The position numbers and the translations under genes are program-made. 64,000 nt of DNA from an uncultured Oscillospiraceae bacterium (GTDB lineage Bacteria > Bacillota > Clostridia > Oscillospirales > Oscillospiraceae), in contig CAKTGM010000007.1 in NCBI GenBank assembly GCA_934561515.1, forward strand, positions 14,764-78,763, read 5' to 3'. Under the pieces are notes generated by a model. It was not told the origin of the DNA, ran no database searches, and was given only the letters and a program-made list of their open reading frames with translations. Positions 16,605-24,214 of the stretch are shown here, piece by piece (position 1 is the stretch's first letter; each line of letters opens with the position of its first letter).

Positions 16605-17828
16605 ATGAAACGCTGCGGTCTGCTCGGCGAAAGGCTCGCTCACAGCTATTCGCCCGCCATCCACGCAGAGCTTGCGGACTATGACTACCGGCTCTATGAG
16701 GTCGCGCCGGAAAAGCTCGGCGAATTTTTGAAAAACGGGGAATTTGACGGACTGAACGTCACCATTCCCTATAAAAAGGCCGTCATCCCCTACTGCGCGG
16801 CGCTTTCGCCCATCGCGCAGAGGCTTCAAAGCGTGAATGTGCTCGTCCGCCGCGCGGACGGTACGCTTTACGGCGACAATGCCGACGCCTACGGCTTTGA
16901 CGCCATGGTGAAGGCAAGCGGCATTCCGGTCGAGGGCAAAAAGGCGCTCGTTCTCGGCAGCGGCGGCGCGAGCGCAACGGTCTGCGCCGTGCTCGATGCG
17001 CTGGGCGCGCGCAGCGTAACGGTCATCTCCCGCAGCGGGGAAGACAACTACGGCAATTTAGAGCGCCACGCGGACGCGGAGCTCATCGTGAACACCACGC
17101 CCGTCGGTATGTATCCGAGCTGCGGCGTGTCGCCTGTTGACCTGCGGCAGTTCCCGCGGCTTGAAGGCGTGCTCGATATCGTCTACAATCCCGCGCGCAC
17201 GGCGCTCGTGATGCAGGCGGAGGCGCTGGGTATCCCGTATATGAGCGGGCTTTATATGCTTGTTGCGCAGGCAAAGCGCACGGCGGAGGTCTTTGAGGGC
17301 CGCGCCATTCCGGGCAGCGAGACCGAGCGCATCTGGAAAAAGCTGGGGCGCGAGATGCAGAACATCGTGCTCATCGGGATGCCCGGCAGCGGCAAGAGCA
17401 CCGTGGCCGCGCGCCTTGCCGAAGCGTTCGATCGCGTTGTGCTCGACAGCGACGCGGAGATCGAAGAGAAAAACGGCGCGAGCTGCGCCCGCCTCATCGA
17501 ACGAAACGGCGAGGCGGCGTTCAGGAGGATGGAGAGCGAGGTCATCGCCGATCTCGGCAGGCGCTCGGGCATGGTTATCGCCACGGGCGGCGGCTGCGTG
17601 ACGCGCGAGGAAAACTATGCCTCGTTGCACCAGAATGGCGTCATCTTCTGGCTCAAACGCGACCTTGACAAGCTCCCGCGCGAGGGCCGCCCCCTTTCCG
17701 CGGGCGACCTTGGCGCGATGTTCGATAAGCGCAGGGCCTGCTATGAGCGCTTTGCCGACTACAGCGTTGATAACAACGGTACGGTCGAGGAGACGCTGCG
17801 GCAGATCATGGCGGCGCTCGCACAATAA
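16605..17828 (+). CDS. aroE/aroK: Shikimate dehydrogenase - shikimate kinase fusion
   Basis: Two consecutive shikimate-pathway steps in one 407-residue chain. Residues 1-250 are the NADPH-dependent dehydrogenase: SYSPAIH near 14, NVTIPYKKAV near 50, the Rossmann loop VLGSGGAS near 112. From Met251 the kinase begins, with Walker A GMPGSGKST, DSDAEIEE and GGGCVT. The kinase's own Met is in frame and no stop or frame change separates the halves. Last gene of the operon. No 3-dehydroquinate dehydratase (aroD/aroQ) is present here. Confidence 0.94.
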   Translation: MKRCGLLGERLAHSYSPAIHAELADYDYRLYEVAPEKLGEFLKNGEFDGLNVTIPYKKAVIPYCAALSPIAQRLQSVNVLVRRADGTLYGDNADAYGFDAMVKASGIPVEGKKALVLGSGGASATVCAVLDALGARSVTVISRSGEDNYGNLERHADAELIVNTTPVGMYPSCGVSPVDLRQFPRLEGVLDIVYNPARTALVMQAEALGIPYMSGLYMLVAQAKRTAEVFEGRAIPGSETERIWKKLGREMQNIVLIGMPGSGKSTVAARLAEAFDRVVLDSDAEIEEKNGASCARLIERNGEAAFRRMESEVIADLGRRSGMVIATGGGCVTREENYASLHQNGVIFWLKRDLDKLPREGRPLSAGDLGAMFDKRRACYERFADYSVDNNGTVEETLRQIMAALAQ

Positions 17829-17860
17829 GCGCGGAAGAGGCATAACATGAAGGAAGACGG

Positions 17861-17888
17861 CAGCCGCGGCGAATTTTCGCCGCGGCTG
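17861..17888 (+). terminator. Hairpin ending the aro operon
   Basis: Strong GC-rich inverted repeat with 14-base arms (CAGCCGCGGCGAA and its complement) 33 bases after the aroE/aroK stop. The T-stretch after it is poor, so termination efficiency is uncertain. Confidence 0.6.
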
Positions 17889-17892
17889 TAGG

Positions 17893-17921
17893 TTGTGCTT
17901 TTGCAAGGGATATGGTAAGAT
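17893..17921 (+). promoter_or_regulatory. Putative sigma-A promoter of the 17965 gene
   Basis: TTGTGC (17893-17898), 17-base spacer, TAAGAT (17916-17921), 44 bases before the next start codon. Confidence 0.5.
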
Positions 17922-17964
17922 GATCCGGTCTGAGCGAAAAATCGCAAGTTACGGAGGATAAAAT

Positions 17965-18240
17965 ATGAAAAAAACTGCTGTGAGCAGAACGCGGAACAAA
18001 ATCGTGCTGGTGACTTTTGCTGTGACCGCCGTGCTGTTCCTGCTGAGCGCCATCCTGCAAAAGACCGCCCTGCTGGAGCTCTCGATCCTGCTTTTTCTGG
18101 CGATCGCGGTGCTGCTGCTCTGCACGAACCGCTGCCCGCAGTGCGGCAGGTACTTTCGGGGCGTTTACTGGTCGAAGACGGCCGGCAGCTGCGAGAAGTG
18201 CGGGGCAAGAATCTTCTTTGACGACGAGCTGGGGGCGTAA
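17965..18240 (+). CDS. Small membrane protein with a zinc-ribbon tail
   Basis: 91 residues, no function recognised. Two hydrophobic segments (about 14-31 and 35-53) are followed by a cytoplasmic-looking domain with CPQC near residue 57 and CEKC near residue 77, a spacing typical of a treble-clef or ribbon zinc site. GGAGG lies seven bases before the ATG and a promoter is visible upstream. It stands alone between the aro operon and a convergent gene. Confidence 0.8.
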   Translation: MKKTAVSRTRNKIVLVTFAVTAVLFLLSAILQKTALLELSILLFLAIAVLLLCTNRCPQCGRYFRGVYWSKTAGSCEKCGARIFFDDELGA

Positions 18241-18269
18241 AGGCGCTCCGGCATCGCAAGGCTTACACG

Positions 18270-18305
18270 AAGGGCGGGCACACGAAAAGCCGTGTGCCCG
18301 CCCTT
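18270..18305. terminator. Hairpin between convergent small genes
   Basis: Fifteen-base arms AAGGGCGGGCACACG/CGTGTGCCCGCCCTT with a 6-base loop, lacking a long T-run on either side. It lies between the 3' ends of the genes at 17965 and 18315. Confidence 0.6.
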
Positions 18306-18314
18306 GTGCGTCCT

Positions 18315-18641
18315 TTATGGCGCCTGCCGCGCGGCGAGAATCTCCTCGTAGCGGCGCGCGCAGTGCCGCCAGTCGACGACACGCACGCGCAGAGAGAGCA
18401 GCTCCTCGCTGCACGGCGACGCGCTCGCTACAAGCGCAAGCACGGCTTCGCCGGGACAGGGCACGCCGTTCGCAAGGCCAAAGAGCGCGAGCGTGCCGTC
18501 GCACAGCACGCTCAGGTACACGCGCCCGCCGCAGCGGCGGCGCAGCGCGTGCGTGAGCGCGCGGAAAAAGTCCTCTCGCGCGCCGAAGGTGCGCGTGAGC
18601 GCCGCTTCAAACGCCGGCGCGGGGGAAAGGGAATCGGTCAT
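18315..18641 (-). CDS. Hypothetical protein, 108 residues
   Basis: No family recognised. The frame has GAGGTG seven bases before its ATG and a plausible globular composition with a central run of strand-like segments (VYLSVLCDGTLALFGLANG). It lies downstream of the murI terminator, so it would need its own promoter, which I do not see. An overlapping plus-strand frame is longer but has arginine-rich, low-complexity sequence typical of a GC-rich shadow. Confidence 0.5.
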   Translation of the reverse strand: MTDSLSPAPAFEAALTRTFGAREDFFRALTHALRRRCGGRVYLSVLCDGTLALFGLANGVPCPGEAVLALVASASPCSEELLSLRVRVVDWRHCARRYEEILAARQAP

Positions 18642-18686
18642 GCAAAATCACCTCGCAGCAGTCTATGCGCTGCGTCGGAGAATATG

Positions 18687-18714
18687 AAAAAGAGAGGGCA
18701 AAGCCCTCTCTTTT
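18687..18714 (-). terminator. Intrinsic terminator of murI
   Basis: Stem GAGAGGGC/GCCCTCTC with AAA loop, flanked by A- and T-runs, just after the murI stop on the minus strand. Confidence 0.85.
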
Positions 18715-18733
18715 CTCTTTTTGCGGTTAAAAA

Positions 18734-19528
18734 TCAGATGTGCACGACCTTCAGCTCGCTTGCCTCGAAGAGCCCGAGGCGCTTGCCGACGTTGACATAC
18801 ACCTGCGGGTCGCCGCTCGTGCAGATGATGAACTTGCCCTTCTTCTGCGGGTTGAGCGCGTTCTGCTCGGCGAGGTAGGCCTTGACGGCGTTCGCCTGCT
18901 CGAGCGCGGGGTTGATGAGCTTCATCCCAGGGTAGCACTCGCGGAAGTTTTCCTCCACGATGGGATAGTGCGTGCAGCCGAGAATGAGGTTTTCAACCTT
19001 TTCGCGCGCAAGGATATTGTCGACCTGCGTGCGGATCTCGGTGTTGATGTCATGCTGGTTGAAGTCGCCGCGGTCGACAAGCGCCGCGAGCAGGGGAGAA
19101 CCCTTGCCGACGACCCTGCACTCGGGAGCGTCCTTGTGGATGAGCTCGGCATACTTGCCGGAGGCGACGGTGAACTCGGTCGCGATCAGGCCGACGCTCG
19201 AAAGATGCTCGCGCACGACGTACTTTGCCGCCTCCTCCACGATGCTGATGATCTTGTAATCAAAGCAGGGGCGCAGACGGTCGGAAAGGGTGGAGATGGT
19301 GTTGCAGGCGATGGCGGTGCACTTCACGCCGCTCTCGCCGAGGAAGCGAAGCATATTGCAGCTCAGATCGAAAATCTGGTCGGAAGTCTTGTTGCCGTAA
19401 GGACAGTTGGCGCTGTCACCGAAGTAAATGATGTCTTCACCGGGCAGGATGCGCTGTAATTCACGCACGACGGTCAGCCCGCCGATGCCGCTGTCCATCA
19501 CGCCGATGGGGTTGCCTGCGTTCAACAT
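18734..19528 (-). CDS. murI: Glutamate racemase
   Basis: Makes D-glutamate for peptidoglycan. The 264 residues contain MDSGIGGLTV at the start, the first catalytic cysteine in AIACNT near residue 74 and the second in LGCTHYP near residue 184. AAAGGAGG precedes the ATG. A promoter lies upstream and the gene diverges from the Na/Pi cotransporter. Confidence 0.96.
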   Translation of the reverse strand: MLNAGNPIGVMDSGIGGLTVVRELQRILPGEDIIYFGDSANCPYGNKTSDQIFDLSCNMLRFLGESGVKCTAIACNTISTLSDRLRPCFDYKIISIVEEAAKYVVREHLSSVGLIATEFTVASGKYAELIHKDAPECRVVGKGSPLLAALVDRGDFNQHDINTEIRTQVDNILAREKVENLILGCTHYPIVEENFRECYPGMKLINPALEQANAVKAYLAEQNALNPQKKGKFIICTSGDPQVYVNVGKRLGLFEASELKVVHI

Positions 19529-19559
19529 GGTTGAAAGCCTCCTTTATTTATCTGCGGAT

Positions 19560-19587
19560 ATTGTAACACATGAACAAGGAAATGCAA
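19560..19587 (-). promoter_or_regulatory. Promoter of murI
   Basis: Minus-strand TTGCAT (19582-19587), 16-base spacer, TACAAT (19560-19565), about 30 bases before the start codon. Confidence 0.65.
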
Positions 19588-19633
19588 GCAAAATATCAAA
19601 ATGCTGTTTTTTTGCGAAAAATGTGGAAAAGCA

Positions 19634-19662
19634 TTGCAATTTTTCATGCGGCTGATTAGAAT
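19634..19662 (+). promoter_or_regulatory. Promoter of the Na/Pi cotransporter gene
   Basis: TTGCAA (19634-19639), 17-base spacer, TAGAAT (19657-19662). The -35 lies inside a GCATTGCAAT copy that recurs in the palindrome downstream. Confidence 0.65.
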
Positions 19663-19694
19663 ACTATCTGGTGAGAGTTGGGCATTTCTGCCCT

Positions 19695-19712
19695 GACGCA
19701 TTGCAATGCGTC
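19695..19712 (+). promoter_or_regulatory. Perfect 18-bp palindrome, candidate operator
   Basis: GACGCATTGCAATGCGTC reads the same on both strands and lies in the 5' leader 34 bases ahead of the cotransporter ATG. Its core GCATTGCAAT also overlaps the -35 box at 19631-19640, as expected for paired binding sites of a repressor. The regulator is unknown. Confidence 0.55.
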
Positions 19713-19745
19713 GTGAACGAAGGATGAGAGAGGTTTCAAAACGAT

Positions 19746-21551
19746 ATGACGATCTTTAACATCATTACCCTCTTCGGCGGCCTTGCGCTGTTCCTCTACG
19801 GTATGCGCCTGATGGGCGACGGGCTGAAAAAGGGCTCCTCCGATGCGTTCAAAAGCGCAATGGAAAAGGTGACGAACAACCCGCTGGTCGGCTTTCTGCT
19901 CGGCCTTGGCGTAACGGCGGTCATTCAGAGCTCCACGGCGACTATCGTGCTCACATCGGGACTTGTCGGCGCGGGGATCTTATCGCTGCACCAGTCCATC
20001 GGCGTTATTCTGGGCGCGAACGTCGGTACAACGGTCACAGGACAGATCATCCGACTGCTCGACGTGAATGCGTCGGACACATCGCTTCTGAACTTCTTCA
20101 AGCCCTCGACGCTGGCACCGCTCGCGTCGATCATCGGCATCCTCTTCATCATGGCGGTCAAGGGCCGCAAGTCTGACACCGTCGGCTCGATCACGATGGG
20201 CTTCGGCATCCTCTTCACGGGTCTTCTCAGCATGACCGCGGCGGTCAGTCCGCTGTCGGAGTCGGAGACCTTTGCCAATATGTTCTTCCAGCTCTCCGAT
20301 AAGCCGGTGCTCGGCTTCCTGCTGGGCGCGGGCGTCGCCTTCCTGCTGCAAAGCTCGTCGGCGACCATCGGTATCCTGCAAGCCATTTCCACGACCGGCG
20401 CGCTGACATTTTCCGCCGTCTACGCCATCATTATCGGCGTCAACATCGGCGACTGCGTGACGACGGCCATCGTCTGCTCCATCGGCTCCGAGGCCGACGC
20501 CAAGCGCACGGGCGTGATCCATATCCTCTTCAACATCACCGGCTCCATCCTTGTCATTCTGGGGCTGATGGCGCTGCGCGGCTTCGGCGTGCTCGACCCC
20601 GTGTGGGACAAGGTGCTCACCTCCGGCGGCATCGCCAACGTGCACACGGTGTTCCGCCTTGTTTCGGCCATTGTGCTCCTGCCCGTTTGCAGCCGCTTTG
20701 AAAAGCTCTCGCGCAAGCTCGTCAAGGACGATGTGCAGATCGGCGAGAACGTGGACCACGAGCTGTCGCTGCTCGACGAAAAGTTCTTCACCTCGCCCGC
20801 CATCGCCCTTTCCGGCGCGGGCGAAGCCATCACCACCATGGCCCGTCTCGCCCGCTCGGGCGTGATGAACGCGATGAACGTGCTCGAAAAGTTCGACCGC
20901 CACACGGTCGATATCATCCGCGAGAACGAAGATCACATCGACAAGCTCGCCGACCATGTGGACAACTATCTCATCCGCCTGTCTCCGCACGTGCCGACGG
21001 GCCATTCGAACGACCTGCTCAACTACTATATCCAGTGCTTCGGCGAGTTTGAGCGCATCGGCGACCATGCCGTGAACCTGACGGAGAACGCGCAGGAGTT
21101 CATCGACCGCAACGCGAGCCTTTCTCCCGTTGCCCGCCAGGAGCTCGTCGTGCTCACGGAAGCCCTCGGCGAGATCCTCGACTACACCTACAGCGCCTTC
21201 GGCGCGACGGACTACGAGGCCGCGCGCAAGATCGAGCCGGTGGAGGAGGTCGTGGACGACCTTGTCGCCACGCTGCGCACCAACCACATCCATCGCGTGC
21301 GCGACGGGCGCTGCACCATCTATGCAGGCCTCACCTTCCTCGATATCCTCGTCAATGTGGAGCGCATCGCCGACCAGTGCTCGAACGTGGGCGTTTTTAC
21401 GCTTTCCATGTCCGATAAGCACATCATGAACAACCACCACGACTATATCCACGAGCTGCATCAGGGCAAGGACCCGGTGTTCAACCACGCCTATCAGGAG
21501 ACGCACGACAAATATTTCGGCGAGCTCGAGCGCATCAAGAACGGGCAGTAA
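19746..21551 (+). CDS. Na/Pi cotransporter family protein with PhoU-like C-terminus
   Basis: 601-residue membrane protein. The N-terminal half has two homologous Na/Pi-cotransporter repeats marked by VIQSSTAT near residue 60 and LLQSSSAT near residue 205, with eight or more hydrophobic segments. From about residue 350 a soluble helical domain resembles PhoU (NYYIQCFGEFERIGDHAVN, and ERIADQCSN near 540). It likely imports phosphate with sodium and the PhoU-like part may sense or regulate; the direction of transport is inferred from the family. A strong terminator follows. Confidence 0.93.
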   Translation: MTIFNIITLFGGLALFLYGMRLMGDGLKKGSSDAFKSAMEKVTNNPLVGFLLGLGVTAVIQSSTATIVLTSGLVGAGILSLHQSIGVILGANVGTTVTGQIIRLLDVNASDTSLLNFFKPSTLAPLASIIGILFIMAVKGRKSDTVGSITMGFGILFTGLLSMTAAVSPLSESETFANMFFQLSDKPVLGFLLGAGVAFLLQSSSATIGILQAISTTGALTFSAVYAIIIGVNIGDCVTTAIVCSIGSEADAKRTGVIHILFNITGSILVILGLMALRGFGVLDPVWDKVLTSGGIANVHTVFRLVSAIVLLPVCSRFEKLSRKLVKDDVQIGENVDHELSLLDEKFFTSPAIALSGAGEAITTMARLARSGVMNAMNVLEKFDRHTVDIIRENEDHIDKLADHVDNYLIRLSPHVPTGHSNDLLNYYIQCFGEFERIGDHAVNLTENAQEFIDRNASLSPVARQELVVLTEALGEILDYTYSAFGATDYEAARKIEPVEEVVDDLVATLRTNHIHRVRDGRCTIYAGLTFLDILVNVERIADQCSNVGVFTLSMSDKHIMNNHHDYIHELHQGKDPVFNHAYQETHDKYFGELERIKNGQ

Positions 21552-21558
21552 AAAAGCG

Positions 21559-21596
21559 AAAGAGGGGGCTTCCCGCCGGGAAGCACCCTCTTTTTT
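21559..21596 (+). terminator. Intrinsic terminator of the cotransporter gene
   Basis: GC-rich stem containing GGCTTCCCG/CGGGAAGC flanked by GAGGG/CCCTC, then six T. Confidence 0.88.
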
Positions 21597-21617
21597 GCGC
21601 CTGCGGCGAAGCGCGCA

Positions 21618-21646
21618 TTGCATTTGCGCGTCCCTTTTGCTATAAT
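21618..21646 (+). promoter_or_regulatory. Promoter of xdhC-yqeC-yqeB
   Basis: TTGCAT (21618-21623), 17-base spacer ending TGC, TATAAT (21641-21646); 41 bases before the xdhC ATG. Confidence 0.75.
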
Positions 21647-21687
21647 CAGGCCAAAGCGTGATACTTTTGAAAGGATAGTGACAGCGA

Positions 21688-22683
21688 ATGAAGAAGCTGC
21701 TCGATGCGATGCTTGCCGCGCTCGCGCGCGGCGAGCGCGCGGCGCTTTGCAGCGTGCTCGCCTCCTCCGGCTCCGCGCCGCGCGGCGCGGGCGCGAAGAT
21801 GGCGGTTTTTGAAGACGGGAGCACGCGCGGCACCATCGGCGGCGGTGCGGTGGAGCAATTGTGCACGCAGCGTGCGCTCGAGGCGATGAAAAGCGGCGAA
21901 AACGAGCTTGCCTCCTACGAGCTGCACCCGAATGACGTCAGCGACATCGGCATGATCTGCGGCGGGCGGGTGACGGTGTACTTCCAGCTTTTTTCCCCGC
22001 AGGCAGCGGCGGATATCGCCGTGCTGCGGCGCTGGCGCGAAAAGCTCGATGAGAGCATCGACCTCTGGCTGCTGCTCGCGCTCGAGGGCGAGCGCGTCAG
22101 GGAGTTCCGCGTGCTCACGCGCGGGGAAATTCCGCAGGAGCGGCGGGAGGACTTTACGACCCGCGCGCTCTGGCGCGACGGGCTTTACATCGAGCCGCTC
22201 GCTCGCGCGGGAAGAGTCTACATCTTCGGCGGCGGACACGTCGGCTGCGCGCTCGTACCGGTGCTCGCGTCGGTGGGCTTTCGCGTGACGATGTACGACG
22301 ACCGCGCGGCGCTTGCAAAGCCTGAGCGCTATCCGAGCGCCGATGCGGTCATCTGCGGCAGCTTTGCGGATATTTTCGCGCGGGTTCAGCTCACGGCGGA
22401 CGACTACGCCGTCGTGATGACGCCGGGCCATCAGGCGGACTATGAGATATTGACACAGGTGCTCAGGAGCGAAGCGACCTACATCGGCTGCATCGGCAGC
22501 CGCGGCAAGGTTGCCAAAACGCGCGAGCGCCTGCTTTCAGACGGCTTTGACGAGCGGGAGATCGCGCGCATCCATGCGCCCATCGGCCTTCCCATCCTCG
22601 CCGAAACGCCCGAGGAGATCGCCGTCAGCGTGGCGGCGGAGATGATCGAGCACCGCGCCCGCCGTGCGGGCGTAAAGAAATGA
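21688..22683 (+). CDS. xdhC: XdhC/CoxI family molybdenum hydroxylase maturation protein
   Basis: 331 residues. XdhC proteins bind and help insert (and sulfurate) the molybdenum cofactor of xanthine dehydrogenase-type enzymes. The N-terminal XdhC/CoxI domain has SSGSAPRGAGAKMAVF near residue 27 and GTIGGGAVE near 50. The C-terminal Rossmann-like domain has VYIFGGGHVG near residue 179 and the ending YIGCIGSRGK near 270. It is followed by yqeC and yqeB, which mark the selenium-dependent hydroxylase pathway. The hydroxylase itself is not in the window. Confidence 0.92.
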   Translation: MKKLLDAMLAALARGERAALCSVLASSGSAPRGAGAKMAVFEDGSTRGTIGGGAVEQLCTQRALEAMKSGENELASYELHPNDVSDIGMICGGRVTVYFQLFSPQAAADIAVLRRWREKLDESIDLWLLLALEGERVREFRVLTRGEIPQERREDFTTRALWRDGLYIEPLARAGRVYIFGGGHVGCALVPVLASVGFRVTMYDDRAALAKPERYPSADAVICGSFADIFARVQLTADDYAVVMTPGHQADYEILTQVLRSEATYIGCIGSRGKVAKTRERLLSDGFDEREIARIHAPIGLPILAETPEEIAVSVAAEMIEHRARRAGVKK

Positions 22684-22693
22684 GGCGAAAAAG

Positions 22694-23365
22694 ATGAAGA
22701 TCGCAGCGCTCCTTCAGATCGGCCGCGGCGTGACCGCCATCATCGGCGGCGGCGGAAAGACAACGCTCATGGAGGTGCTCGCGGAAGAGCTTTCCCAAAA
22801 GGGCAGCGTCATCCTGACAACAACAACGCATATCCGCCGCCCGGCACAATATGAAACGCTGACGGGCGCGGACGAAGCGTTGGTTTCCGCGGCGCTCTCC
22901 CGCTCGCGCATCGTCTGCGTCGGCGAAGCGGCGGAGGAGGGCAAGCTCCGCGCGCCGCAGCTGTCGATCGAAGCGCTCGCGCGCCTTGCGGACTTTGTAC
23001 TGGTGGAGGCGGACGGGTCAAAGGGTCTGCCGCTCAAGGCGCATGAAGCGCACGAGCCGGTCATCCCACCGTGCGCGCAGCGCGTTGTCGCGGTCGCGGG
23101 CATTGACGGCGTTGGAAGACCGATCGGAGAAGTCTGCCACCGCAGCGCGCGCTACGCGCAGCTCGCGCTCGCGGACGAGAAATCGGCCGTCACGCCGGAG
23201 CTTGCCGCACGCGTTCTCCGCGCCGAGGGCGGATTCGACCGCGTTTACATCAACAAGGTCGAATCCGCCGCCGCTTACGAGGCGGCGCAGGCCATGGCAA
23301 AGGAGCTTTCCTGCCCGGTCGTCGCGGGCAGTCTTCATCAGGGGGTGTATGTATGCTTGCACTGA
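22694..23365 (+). CDS. yqeC: Selenium-dependent molybdenum hydroxylase accessory protein YqeC
   Basis: 223-residue putative P-loop protein of the YqeC family, with IIGGGGKTTLM near residue 16 and VLVEADGSKGLPLKAH near residue 100. The family tracks with enzymes carrying a labile, non-selenocysteine selenium atom; its exact chemistry is not established. It overlaps yqeB by 13 bases. Confidence 0.9.
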   Translation: MKIAALLQIGRGVTAIIGGGGKTTLMEVLAEELSQKGSVILTTTTHIRRPAQYETLTGADEALVSAALSRSRIVCVGEAAEEGKLRAPQLSIEALARLADFVLVEADGSKGLPLKAHEAHEPVIPPCAQRVVAVAGIDGVGRPIGEVCHRSARYAQLALADEKSAVTPELAARVLRAEGGFDRVYINKVESAAAYEAAQAMAKELSCPVVAGSLHQGVYVCLH

Positions 23366-24153
23366 TTCGCGGCGCGGGAGACATCGCAAGCGGCGCGGCC
23401 ATGAGGCTGTGGCGCTGCGGCATCGACATAGTGATGACCGATCTGGAGCGGCCCACGACCATCCGCCGCACGGTGGCCTTTTCCGATGCCATCGTCCACG
23501 GGGAAACGACCGTCGAGGGGCTGCGCGCCGTGCGCGCAGAGGACGCGGCGCAGGCAAGAAAGCTCTTGGGCGAGGGAGTCATCCCCGTTCTGGCAGACCC
23601 CGCCTGCCGCTGCCGCGAGGAGCTCGCGCCCGACGCGCTCGTGGACGCGATTTTAGCAAAGCGCAACCTCGGCACGCGCCGTTCGGACGCGCCCATCGTT
23701 GTGGGCGTCGGCCCCGGCTTTACGGCGGGGGAGGACTGCCACGCGGTCGTGGAGACGATGCGCGGCCATACGCTCGGGCGCGTCATCTACTCGGGCAGCG
23801 CGATTGCGAATACGAATATCCCCGGTCTCATCGGCGGCTTTGCGGGCGAGCGCGTGCTGCGCGCGCCCTGCGCCGGCGTGTTTACCGCCGTGCACCGCAT
23901 CGGCGACACGGTGGAGGAGGGCGAGACCATCGGCTTTGTCGAGGGCGTGCCGATGAAGTGCACCATCGGCGGCGTGCTGCGCGGCGTGCTGGACGACGGC
24001 GTGCGCGTCCAAAAGGGCATGAAGTCCGGCGACGTTGACCCGCGCGGCAAGGCGGAATACTGCACGACGGTCTCGGACAAGGCGCTCGCCGTCGGCGGGG
24101 GCGTTGTCGAGGCGGTGCTGTATCTGCGCGCCAAGGCACAGGGAAGAAGATAA
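23353..24153 (+). CDS. yqeB: Selenium-dependent molybdenum hydroxylase accessory protein YqeB
   Basis: 266 residues. Starts with RGAGDIASG, a Rossmann-like GxGD turn, and contains VVGVGPGFTAGEDCHAVVET near residue 117 with a conserved-looking Cys. The YqeB family is found beside YqeC and XdhC in genomes using selenium in molybdenum hydroxylases. Last gene of the operon; terminator 25 bases on. Confidence 0.9.
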   Translation: MLALIRGAGDIASGAAMRLWRCGIDIVMTDLERPTTIRRTVAFSDAIVHGETTVEGLRAVRAEDAAQARKLLGEGVIPVLADPACRCREELAPDALVDAILAKRNLGTRRSDAPIVVGVGPGFTAGEDCHAVVETMRGHTLGRVIYSGSAIANTNIPGLIGGFAGERVLRAPCAGVFTAVHRIGDTVEEGETIGFVEGVPMKCTIGGVLRGVLDDGVRVQKGMKSGDVDPRGKAEYCTTVSDKALAVGGGVVEAVLYLRAKAQGRR

Positions 24154-24177
24154 GAGATTCCGCTCAATTCGGAAAAG

Positions 24178-24214
24178 AAAACGCTGAACGGGCAAAGCCC
24201 GTTCAGCGTTTTTC
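24178..24214. terminator. Bidirectional terminator between yqeB and yhaM
   Basis: Stem AACGCTGAACGGGC/GCCCGTTCAGCGTT with an AAA loop, A-run left and T-run right, between convergent genes. Confidence 0.9.

Noticed and set aside
18294..18878. Plus-strand open frame of 194 codons across the 18315 gene and murI end
   Set aside because: Arginine/alanine-rich composition, crosses a terminator, no ribosome site.
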